Under the pieces are notes generated by a model, which did not search any database, was not told where the DNA came from, and saw nothing but the letters and a program-made list of their open reading frames with translations. Source: Protopterus annectens (taxonomy: Eukaryota > Chordata > Ceratodontiformes > Protopteridae). Taken from it: DNA of 64,000 bases. The stretch is taken from contig NC_056750.1 in NCBI RefSeq assembly GCF_019279795.1, positions 697,329,894-697,393,893 of the forward strand, read 5' to 3'. Below, in pieces: positions 34,281 to 44,641 of this stretch. The stretch's first letter is position 1; the number at the start of each line of letters is the position of its first letter. Both the position numbers and the translations under genes were made by a program.

Positions 34281-35589
34281 CGTTTTATTCGTGTTTTGTG
34301 TATCTATAAAATCCTAAGCCTCATCCCTTGTTTATGCATGTGCTGTGTATATATACACAAATTTATTTTTTAAATGCACAAACCAGCCCGAGTAAAAAAA
34401 TGACATCCTACTATATGTCATATCAATGTACACGTTCATTTCATACATAGCCTTACTTTTTCTGTGGTCTTTTGACATCTTTTTTTTAATACTGTTAATT
34501 TTATTTTCTTCACTTCTGAAGACACGTTCTTAATTCTCATTTAAACATCCCCCTCAGTACTTAAACTGTGCACTGATCATTACATTGTGACTTAAAAGTA
34601 AAAGCACACAGAGACTCAACTTCAAATGGCATCACAGAATCAATGGCATTCTAAAATTTCCCTAGGGACAAGGTCATTTATTTTGGATTCCCTTGCATTT
34701 AAACATAAAGTCCCAAGGCGCTGTATTTAGCTGACTTTTTAATGAGCAAATGTCCAGTTTAGTCTCATTACCTTGCAATTAGTGCAGAAATCAAAGGTCA
34801 GCATGTCTAGATCAACATTAGCTAAAATGCCATCAAAGTAAATGTTATTAATACCAGGCACAGCATCAGTAATAATGCTATCTAAAGTGATACTGCACAT
34901 ACTAACTAATCCAATCATCTAGTTTAAAAAATCATCATAAGAAATGTTCTTATGATGGAGTTTTTTTTTCAGCTGCTTATCCTAGTTAATATCAGAAATT
35001 CTTCCTGAGAAAGACTTGTGTTTCCCAACCCCCATCTGCTGATTACTATTAATACACAATCTCATTTCATCTAAGACTTTCTTAAGCACAAATCTGTGCA
35101 AAGAAAAAGCCATACATTTCTTAAAGTGGTAAAGGAGCTGGGCTGCAAAACGGAAGACCTTTGAATAACAGTATCAGATCCAGCTTACAAAACTGTCAAG
35201 TCAGTCAAAGCATTCAGCTTTTCTGTGCATTCATATCTGTTACGATAAGATCATTTTACTGTTCAGGTCAAAGAACTAGTTATCAAAATAAAACAAAAAA
35301 ATGTATTACACTTGAAATTAGAAGGGGAGGTAGACAATGTCATAGGCATTCAGATTTACTGATATAGATTTTTAACTGTTCATTAATTTTACAGTTACAG
35401 AAATGTGTAAATCCATTTAGGACAAAAAATACTTTGGTGGGTTTTTGTGCAAAGAAAATACTTTATATCAGTCTGCAAATTGTAGAACACCCTTATTTAT
35501 GATAAATATACATCTTGTCCTCTTTTATTACACAGACTTTACCTTCTTCCTTTTTTCTTTTACTACTTTAAGGATCTTTTTGAAGCTTG
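34281..35589. other. AT-rich spacer, nothing recognised
   Basis: No supported ORF or repeat family. Confidence 0.4.
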
Positions 35590-35637
35590 TAAAGGCTCCG
35601 AGGCCATTAGCCTAGTACACACCTATGAACCTACTGT
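35590..35637 (+). mobile_element. Very short CR1 3' tail
   Basis: Only the last ~50 bp of the CR1 3' UTR is present: GAGGCCATTAGCCTAGTAC, then the octamer-like CTATGAAC. It is the shortest insertion of this family seen here and was extremely 5' truncated. Confidence 0.65.
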
Positions 35638-35849
35638 ATAATGTGCTTGTAAGAATCAGCAATGGTTTAAACTAAATAATGAGACTTAGTGGCTCAACAT
35701 GTACACATTTTAATGCCAAAAATATATGAATACTGTGGGTTCTCTATCCCCATACAAGGGTCCTGCATTCATGTTCCAGAGCTGACACTGTAATGCAGTA
35801 TGTGGGAGAGGTGTTGTACTCTTGAGGTGCAGTCTTTCTAATGGGTTTT

Positions 35850-37357
35850 TAAACCATCCACTCCCTCAGCTGACCTACTATCTGCAAAAAGCTGCCAAAG
35901 CCATAGCCTATCCCATTTCCATCCTGATCAACAGAACCATAAGTGAAGGACAAATCCCAACTATCTGGAAAATCTCCCACATTATCCCCCTACATAAAGG
36001 TGGCAACTCTTACGAATTTTCTAACTACTGACCAATAGCCTTACTCTCACCTTTGGCAAAAATTATGGAAAGATGCATCCATAGTCAACTACTTTACCAC
36101 GTAATCCAAATCAACCTACTTTCTAAGTGCAAACACGGCTTTAGGGCATTCCACAGTACTACTACTGCCCTCTTATCCTTTACTGACTGCATTAACAAAA
36201 AACGCAATAACAGCAGGCTTTCCTCTGCTCTATTTATTGATCTTTCAAAAGCATTTGATATGGTTAACCACCAGATACTTATAAATATCCTCAAATTCCT
36301 TTCACTAGAAGCACTGGCCATAAACTGGTTCCAATCCTACTTAGAAAATAGACAACAGGCAGTGCTATGGGATAATAATCTATCCACCCACCTTCCCATT
36401 ACCCTTGGTGTCCCTCAAGGCTCCATACTGGGACCTCTCCTTTTTTCACTTTTCATTAATGACCTTCACTTAGTAATTCCTCAAGCTACTTGTATACAAT
36501 ATGCAGATGATTCCACACTAATATGCTCAGTCACATCTTCATCCGAACCACAGTCCCTAACCCAAAATGTGTTCACTACAGTAGAACAATGGTTTACACA
36601 ATGTTGCCTCCTTCTGAACCCCAAAAAAACTAAACTCTTGATCTTTACTCCCACACATAAGTCTTCTCCAATAGAGTTCACTGTCATATCTAACAATGGT
36701 ACTCTAATATCTTCTGACCCTACTACCAAACTTCTTGGAGTAACAAGTGACAACAATCTCGACTTTGACACCCATATCATCGATACAATTAAAACTGTAA
36801 ATAGAAAACTTGGCTCTCTCTGTAGGATCAGACCTTTCCTTACTCCAGCAGCTAGAATAACTATCACCCACACTCATCTAATGTCTACATTCCTCTATGC
36901 CTCACCTATATATACTAATCTATCAAAAAAGAACCTCCACAAAATGGAAACCACCTACAACAACATTGCCAAATTTGCTACTGGAAATCATTTTAGAACT
37001 CACCACTGCACTAATCTAAAACAGCTAGGATGGCTTGAGCTACAAAATCAGCTTAAATTTCACCAACTTACCATTGCCCACAAGATCCTTTACCTACCAA
37101 CCAATACTCCAATACTTTCTACCCTCATTACCCCCTATAACAATCTAAATACCTTATGTTCATCAAATAAACTACTTGTCAGTATATGTAAATCCAACAA
37201 CATGGCCAGTGACTCTCTATTCTCTAATACTGCTGGAAAATCCTGGAACCTACTTCCCAGTGAACTTGCATCACTGTCCTCTTTATCACTTTTCAAAAAT
37301 AAACTGAAACCTTACCTTAGAACACACTGGTTATGCCCCTGTTCTAAACCTGATTAA
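35850..37357 (+). pseudogene. L2-like LINE ORF2: RT and C-terminal domain
   Basis: The frame is open except for one stop at 36028-36030. RT blocks: PLHKGGN, LSPLAKIMERC, KHGFRAFHSTTTALL (about 36130-36175), FIDLSKAFDMVNHQI, LGVPQGSILGPLLFSLFIND (about 36405-36460) and QYADDSTLI (36500-36526, catalytic Asp pair intact). Then KLLGV and a C-terminal WNLLPSELASL-SLFKNKLKPYL block, ending at TAA about 37355. The 434-residue open frame from 36053 is the longest clean one of this family here. The endonuclease is missing, so it is a dead fragment. Confidence 0.85.
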
Positions 37358-37735
37358 CCTTCCCTTATTTACTGGGCTCTGCTTACCTGCTAATCTCTCA
37401 GTATCAACTCCAATCCTCCTTTATTATATATACAACTTTAGACTTGCTATACTTAACTGACCTGTCCTGTTGATATTTTCTTAATTTTAGAATTGTATTT
37501 AGTTTCTTTATTTACCTTACCTTGTCTTGCTGAGATTTTCTTTGTATATGCGATAAGTTTGATAGATAGTTGTGTAGTTGAGCTTCCACCCTTTGTTAAT
37601 GTATTGTACTAACATTTTTTTTTTTGTTACTAAATTACTAAATTCTCTTGGAGCTTATCTCCCCGGGCCTCTACTGAAAATGGACATATATCTAGTTAGA
37701 CCAGCCCGGTCAACAAATGTAAAATAAATAAATAA
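35850..37735 (+). mobile_element. L2-like LINE, 3' half
   Basis: An RT-bearing 3' half followed by a 380-bp 3' UTR ending GGGCCTCTACTGAAAA (37665-37680), ACAAATGTAAAATAAATAAA and an A/T-rich tail. The same 3' end is found at 55345 (-) and in SINEs A and B. The clade is L2/CR1/Rex1 group; L2-like is the best guess. It is 5' truncated at about 35850. Confidence 0.8.
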
Positions 37736-37739
37736 AATA

Positions 37740-38559
37740 AACTCCAGTATGCTTATACTGGTGATATTTACAGTGACAGTAAAAGATCTTATGATATTTA
37801 TTGAACAAAGAATAAATGTTGAATTTACTTACAATAAGTCACATTTGTATTAGGTTTTCATGCAAACATGCTTAGAATACTCAGGCACAGAAAGCAAACT
37901 AATAATAACAATTACAACACAATGAAAAAGAGAAAATTCTTTATGATACTGTCCCATTCAACATTATTAAATCATCCCCACATCTCTCCTTTCAAATCAG
38001 TCATACATCTGCAAATCCCAGTTATGAAAATTTTATAACACTGGACCCGCATACAAAAAAAAGAAAAAAAACATTTTCATTCAACATTCTAAAAAAGGCA
38101 GGCCTAAATTTTGTTCTGACATAGCATGTAACTGAGAAACGCAAGCAAATCTTATGTTCTCTACTTTACTCTACTCTGCATCTTAGGGCTAAATACAGAT
38201 GTTTACTTTAGGCTTCAACAAATGCATCTAAACTTTCACAGGCAAGTGACTATGTACCAGTCTGCCAAGAAAAATCCTAATGATTGTCACTCTACACAGT
38301 CTGTCTGTGAGCCAAACAATTTCTTCATACGTTTAAGGAAGGACCTACTACCCTGATTTTTCAAAAAAAGCTGCATCCAGCAAAGCTTCTACTTTCCACT
38401 TTCTAGTACTCAGAAGCCTATTTTACATCAGTTACAGATATCTTTCTCTTAAGTCCAAATTTATGCTACACTGGAATATTACTAAATACGTCTGCCAAAT
38501 CTTGCCTCGACATCTCACTTACCAGGTTCATACCTAAACAAACCTACCAACTCTTCCGT
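37740..38559. other. Spacer, nothing recognised
   Basis: AT-rich sequence between the L2-like LINE tail and a CR1 3' end; no supported ORF. Confidence 0.4.
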
Positions 38560-39733
38560 AGGTTCATAGGATGATACTAGGCTATTGGCCTGGAGGCCCT
38601 TATAAGCCTAGCCAAGAATTTTACCCATGTCCCCTTAAAGTCAGCACCTGTTTCCCCTGTCCAGCAGGGAGACGGGTGAGATCCCAGGGGTATATTTTCG
38701 GTTTTCCATCCAGTCATTCAGGTTCCTCTTAAAAAGGGCTAGAGAGGTACTCTGCTTGACATGGAGAGGGAGTCTATTCCACAGACAGGAGAGCCTTTGG
38801 GACACAAATCTATCCTTCCAACAAGTTCTGTTAATGTCACAGACCAGGTTAAGGCCTTGCATGCAGGTTGCGTGAGAGGAGTTTGTCTTACGGATATGCA
38901 CCTACTCAATCAAGGCTGGGTCTGAAATAGCCTTGTATGCCAGACACAGGTCACCTCTGAGCAGTCTGTATGACACTGAGTAGAGGCACAGGGCTTTTAG
39001 CCTATCTGTATAGGATAGGTGTTTGAGACCAGGATTTTCCTGGTCAGGAACCTCTGTGATCTCGCCAACTGCTGCATGTGCTTGTTAAGGTACATGCCGA
39101 AGGGGGCATTGTACTCGATAATGGGTCTGATAAGGGAGGAGTACAGGGATGTTATGACCTCCTTGTTCCTGGATGAAATACCCTTAATTATGAGGTGGGC
39201 CATGTAGAAAACCTTATGTACAATACAGGTAACATGGTGGTCAAAAGTCAGGTTGCTGTCAACCTGGGTGCCCAAGTCCCTCACGACTAATTGCATGCTT
39301 AGTACATTGCTATTAATGTGATAATTAGAAAGGATGACATTTTCCCCAAAGGGGATAATGATGCATTTCTTGGCATTCAGTTTGTGGCCATGCTTCTGGC
39401 ACCAGTCATTAGTTTGGGTAAGGCCCTCTTGGAGGATGTTCACATCACTACTGGAATTTAAGACAGTGCTCAACTTGCAGTCATCTGCACACTTGGCCAG
39501 CCACAGACCACTGGATTTGGCTTGCACCTCAGAAAAGTATATCCCAAACAGTAAAGGCCCCAAGACCGATCCTTGGGGTACACCACTCATTACAGGTCTA
39601 CCACTAGAGGTGGCTTCCTCTACTTTGACTGAGTGGGTTCTATCAGTAAGCCAGTTAGCTACCCATCTGGTAACATACCTAGCTGGGAGAGTTTATCTAT
39701 TATGCTCGAGTGGGGAATAGTGTTAAAGGCACC
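38560..39733 (-). mobile_element. CR1-clade LINE copy 3 (3' third)
   Basis: On the minus strand it begins near 39733, just before the AFNTIPHS block, and ends at the octamer terminus (ATCCTATGAACCTA read on minus) at about 38560. The 3' UTR has the family phrase GGCCAATAGCCTAGTATC. It is 5' truncated. Confidence 0.88.
38641..39730 (-). pseudogene. CR1 ORF2 C-terminal half (RT palm onward)
   Basis: Minus frame 39590-38997 reads SGVPQGSVLGPLLFGIYF, then LAKCADDCKLST (catalytic pair intact), WCQKHGHKLNAKKC and RDLGTQVDSNLTFDHHV. After a frame break near 39000 the end (38901-38641) reads NRTCWKDRFVSQRL, WNRLPLHVKQST and LLDRGNRC. It matches copy 2 and the long copy throughout. Confidence 0.88.
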
Positions 39734-40485
39734 AGCATATTTTACATTCATCTTTGCATATTTTATTGCAATAAAAAGAAAACATATTAAAATGCCCTAT
39801 TTATATTTAACTCAAACACTGTCTTCAGTCTTCAAAAAATACCCCTATTCTTCTCTAAACTATATACAAATACATATCCCATCATACTGTTGCTTCGAGA
39901 CATTGCAAATGTGCATCTCCAACTGTATTTGCTTTCAGTTTGATTTTTTACACCCATATAATATGTGCAGACTGGAGACAACCAGTCTTTAATCTTCCCA
40001 TCCCCAACGTTCACATATCCATTTTATATATACTCCAAATCCAGAATACCCACATTTATCAGCCTTAAAAAGAGCTGTTTTAAAGCACAAATTAAATTAT
40101 GATTATATGATCTGCCCCTACTGTATGACCAGCAACCTCTAACTAACCTAGACAAATGTCTATCTGACACAGTACCTCTCAACAACTAAATCTCCACTTT
40201 TCTATCATTAGACAAAATGAATCTTTAGTAAATGTCAGGCTTCCTTAGTAAAATATTATTGAAATTGCAATAGGTACTACTTTGGCCACATAATTCCCAT
40301 ATGATCATAGTAATCAAAGGGGCACAACAGTTAAAAAACTGGACTTCAAATCCTCCAAACTGACTTCTTATAATAATGCCCTACACCGCAGTGTCATAAA
40401 GTTAGCAGTTTTCTTAACAAAACATATCACCTTTATGTGGTGTTCCATCCTTCAGTACTACAGCTCCACAAACAGGTAGATCCAG
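39734..40485. other. Spacer, nothing recognised
   Basis: AT-rich. A weak tRNA-like patch near 40320-40370 (GGCACAACAGTTAAAAAACT) is too degraded to call. Confidence 0.35.
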
Positions 40486-40706
40486 CACTACATGACCTAG
40501 GCAGTCACCTAGAGCCCCCTGGCCTGTGGGCTGCCACAATATTTAAATTTTAATTAAAAAATAACTTGTATCGTCTTTAAGAATGTCTTCTGCATCTTTG
40601 CGTGCAACACAGATTTACAACTCTGCTTGTGTTTACATACATCATGTGTGGAATTTAGACACACAAGATGTTCCATGGAATAAAGCTGGCAAGACAGGCA
40701 AACATA

Positions 40707-40710
<4 letters not shown>

Positions 40711-40768
<58 letters not shown>
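40711..40768. repeat. (TG)29 microsatellite
   Basis: Uninterrupted TG run; the orthologous position in the other copy is 8457-8526. Confidence 0.95.
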
Positions 40769-40769
<1 letters not shown>

Positions 40770-41976
40770 TTAGGGATGGCAGGTTAGTTAAGTAGCTCAG
40801 GCTTAAACCCTGTACCTTAGGTACAGGAGACAAGAGCCTGAATTCTCTACATCATCTTCTAGCCAATTCAAACAGTATGAGTTTCAGTACATTTTCAAGA
40901 AACTGAGATTCAGTGCATTTTCAAAGAATTGCGTTTTAGTGAATTTTCAAGAAATTGTGAGTTTCAGTACATTTTCAAAGAATTAGGAGCTTCAAGGGAA
41001 GAGAAGTTAATTGCTGCTCATGGTAAGTCTGTTTTCAATGCACAACTGTTTTGTTTAGCAAAAAGGTTGTCACTGTTACTGCTAGAGAATTTGAATGCAG
41101 TGTTATTAGAGCAAGTAAAATACTTGTTTTTTTATACAGACTGCTGTGGAGTTCTACTCCCATACCATGTAGATAAATTGCTGACACTGTGTTATACTTT
41201 AAGAGGGGGTTGCTGCAGTCCTGAATGTGTCTTCCTTTGGATGAGATGTCTAGCAACTATGAACCTATTGTCAGTTTGTCATTCATTCCCTATTGCAATA
41301 TTAACAGCTTAGCATTTTTTTAAATAAAACCTAGGCAATTTATTCTTCAAGGGCAGCAGGCATTGAATTTGTAGATGACATGCTGAAGTATAAAGTTGTT
41401 TGCCAGTTACAATATCTTCATTATTTACAGATCTCTTTAATATGGAATTTTTCAGATGACTTTTACTTCTGCAGAGATTGTGCATATTGACTGATATTGG
41501 TGGGTTGTAATGACAGAGGTTTGAGTGTCCTTTTATGGTTGAAATGTTCTGAGTAGGGTAGTTTTGTCATTATTGATTCATACATTTTGTTTTATTGTTT
41601 ACTGGAAAAAAATGTTCAAAACTACAAATTTAAAATACACGTTAACAAGTGGTGCTATAATATACAAGGAATAAAATTTAATACAATCAGTAAGCTGAAT
41701 CAAATAGCTCAAGCATGTATGCATGGTCCAAAAAATGAGTGCAAGAGGCCTATGGTTTGAAAACAGCCCAAAGGTAAACTTAATCTGCCACTGGCCAAGA
41801 TCCATTTTCTATGAATGTGGGTTTAAATGACATTTCAATGAATGTGGGTTTCAAGGACAGAGAGGTTTACTGTTCATGCTATGTCTACTTTTATTGCTAA
41901 ACTGTATTGTTTTGTTTAGCAAATGGCTGTCAGTGTTTCGCTATAAAATCTGAAATAAATGTTTTATATTGCAAAA

Positions 41977-42243
41977 GCCATGGTGGTGCAGTGGTAGCGT
42001 TGTTGCCTTACAGCAAGAGGTTTTCCCATTCGATTCTCGGCTGCAGCGCCTTCTGTGTGGAGTCTACATATCCTCCCCGCGATTGAGTGGCGTTCGAAAG
42101 ACATGCGTAGAATGGGCATGCCTTAGTTGAAGTTTGGGTGTTGAGCTGGCACCTCGGCACCATAAAAATCTACTGCCAATCATTAGCGGACCGGAGTTTC
42201 GCTGTGGTGACCCCTAACCGGGAAAAGCCGAAAGAAGAACAAC
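41977..42243 (+). mobile_element. tRNA-derived SINE C with a different tail
   Basis: The head GGTGGTGCAGTGGTAGCGTT (A box) and the B-box-like CATTCGATTCTCGGC match SINEs A and B, as does CCTTCTGTGTGGAGTCTACA. The tail, though, reads GCTGTGGTGACCCCTAACC then AAAAGCCGAAAGAAGAACAA, not the L2-like tail. A TSD, ATTGCAAAA (41968-41976) and ATTGCAGAA (42244-42252), flanks it, and the paralogous locus 10437-10445 has the empty site. Confidence 0.85.
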
Positions 42244-42445
42244 ATTGCAGAAATAAAGAAGAAAACATTATGCAGACTGACAAGATTAAAAAGTGTTTAT
42301 GGTAACTAGGAAGAAATAGCCAAGTTATGGGACATTGGAATGACTGTGTGTGTGTGAGGGGGGGGGCTTACTGCTTTGTTTCTGTGTGTGTGGGGAGGGG
42401 AGTGGCTGATCTAGTACCCTGCCTAGGGCCCCACTCGACCATGAT

Positions 42446-44460
42446 TTGGCTATGGCTCCACATAACCAAATGGGCAGCCACATTCCCCTTCTCTGAGCCA
42501 GAAAAGAACCTGGTATACTGAATGTGATGAATGCCTCTGTCCAAACTCTGAGGCAGCAAGTACAAGCCATGTCATAATGATATTAAGTTCAATGGAATAT
42601 TTGCTCCAGTTGGACTGGGTCTGTTACTCCACATAAAGAAAAACAAATCTTTAATAACTATTTCTATATATTCAGGTAACACACATTTGTATAATGTTAA
42701 CCAAAAATAAAATGTTTTTAATAAAATAGTTTTATATAGCTTCTAGAGTTTTACAAGAGTGCTGTTTTTTCAAAAATATTTTCCCAGTGTATAAATTACA
42801 CTGGTTTACTTCCTGACCAGACATCATGTACCATAAACTTCGTTTGACTAAACTGACATCCATCTGTAATTTTTTTCTGAATAAACTCTTTGTACTTAAC
42901 CTTCATTAACATTCAAATTACATTTTGCTACCACCACCTAAAAACAAGACATAACTTCACAAATATTTTATTTTTCACTTGCATATATTAACATGTATTC
43001 TGCATATTCCAAAGATTCATGAAAGGTAAAGGGATGATCCTCAAAACTGCCTTCAGGAGAGTGTGTAAATGTGTGTAGTGTAAACGTTAGTTCCGGTGTG
43101 TGTGTGCTCGCACACATGTGTATGTCTGTTTGCACACTGCCCATTTGTATCTGTGTGCATATTTGTGTGCAAGCACAATGTGAGAGTGAGTGTGTTTCTA
43201 TGTGCATATGTATGTGTATACTTGTAGTATGAGTGTGCGTGTTTGTGTATCCTGCAATGGATAGTTGACTCATTCAGAATGAGCCACTGAGTGAAAGGAC
43301 AGGGTCCACTTCTCGTTAAACCCTTTAATGGATTAAACAGACTACTGGAGAATGAATAAATAAATGAATGATGGCATTAGTGCAAAAAATTGTCTCCAAT
43401 TTCTTATCCTTGCATGATCCAATTTTGTACTACAGGTTTGATGGCTTTACTATTATATTCATACAAAACGCAAGTAATAAACTGTTTCAAGACAGCCTCA
43501 TTTAATATCTCTTTTTATCTCTAGTTCTATCACTTCTATAACCATTGACCATTATAAATACACAGCTCATATCCAGCCTCTGAACGTCGGTCCAGCACCA
43601 CCAGGATTCACTCTCTTTAACAGTCATTCACTATTTGAGAACAAACTTTGTTAATATTTACATTCCAGATGCAATGGCATAATTGTCCCTCTGATATTTG
43701 TCAAATAAATCTTTGAATGCCCATAAATCCTCATCCATGCCTCTACCTACCTGTAACATACTTGCTTTTCCTTTTAACCACATTTTAAATAAGACCAAAG
43801 TCTGAAATGCATTACAATAGCTCGACCGCTCTGCCAACACTCTGAAATCAGGAGAAAGGCAACTTCATTAAGCACCTTTCTGACATAATTCTGCATTTTC
43901 TACAAAGAAATGTGTGGCAGCACTAAATTTATTACAGAATTTCCCCTACTTTTGTTTTCTCTTTCTCTGTAATTGGTATTACTTGTACTAGGGAAAGCTC
44001 AATGAACTTTAAACTATAACTGAGCCTCTCCCAAGTACAGCCAAGTAGTTATATACTCTCAGAATGATGTCTAGATTCTACCCAAGAAGTTCACCTCACT
44101 CTATGCTTGATGTGAACTTCTTAACACCCATTTGTCTGACATATTACTGCTAGGTTATGTTCAGAAAGTCAGTCATGATCCTGTATATTATGAATAGCAT
44201 TTTATCATAATTATGTAAAAGAGAACCTGGTATCCAATTTTAAGGCATTTTCATGGCTCTGTTTCAATAGTTTCATTCCCTCATATAATAAAGTATGGCG
44301 CCTGCCACCTTCAAAATAGCAAGCATTTAATATCTGCAGAATAAGCATTTAAAATCAGATGATCTGTTCATTATATCCATTATCTGTTCCATACATGCCC
44401 CACTGCTATTTCTTCATCTACTTTCTTGAAAGCTGCCGCAGTTATAAAAGTGTAATAGGC
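42446..44460. other. Spacer, nothing recognised
   Basis: AT-rich, with degenerate TG-rich sequence at 43040-43255 and an AATAAATAAATGAATGA tract at 43350. No supported gene. Confidence 0.4.
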
Positions 44461-44641
44461 TTATAGTTTCATAGTTTCATAGTTTAGTACTAGGCTATTT
44501 GCCCTGGGGCATTTATAAGCCTAGCCATAGTGATGTGGCTTTCGCCACCCCATGTAATGGTACAAAAGTGTACAGAATAGATTTAGAATACTGTGCCTCT
44601 GTCTAGTAGTGACACAGTGAAGACCCCCTTACATAACAGAA

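Larger units (their letters stand above)
40490..42445 (+). mobile_element. Non-autonomous hAT-like repeat, second copy of block in the hAT insertion
   Basis: It is collinear with parts of 8450-10570: TG run, CTGTACCTT...CAAGAGCCTGA, CATTCCCTATTGCAATATT, ACAGATCTCTTTAAT, and CACTCGACCATGATTT. The left edge (CCTAGGCAGTCACCTAGAGC) and, inverted, the right edge (GGCCCTAGGCAGGGTACTAG) look like weak hAT-type ends. It has no ORF and contains SINE C. Confidence 0.5.

Noticed and set aside
41977..42060. Possible functional tRNA gene
   Set aside because: A and B boxes are present, but there is no cloverleaf acceptor/anticodon pairing, and the sequence continues into a SINE body and tail with a TSD.
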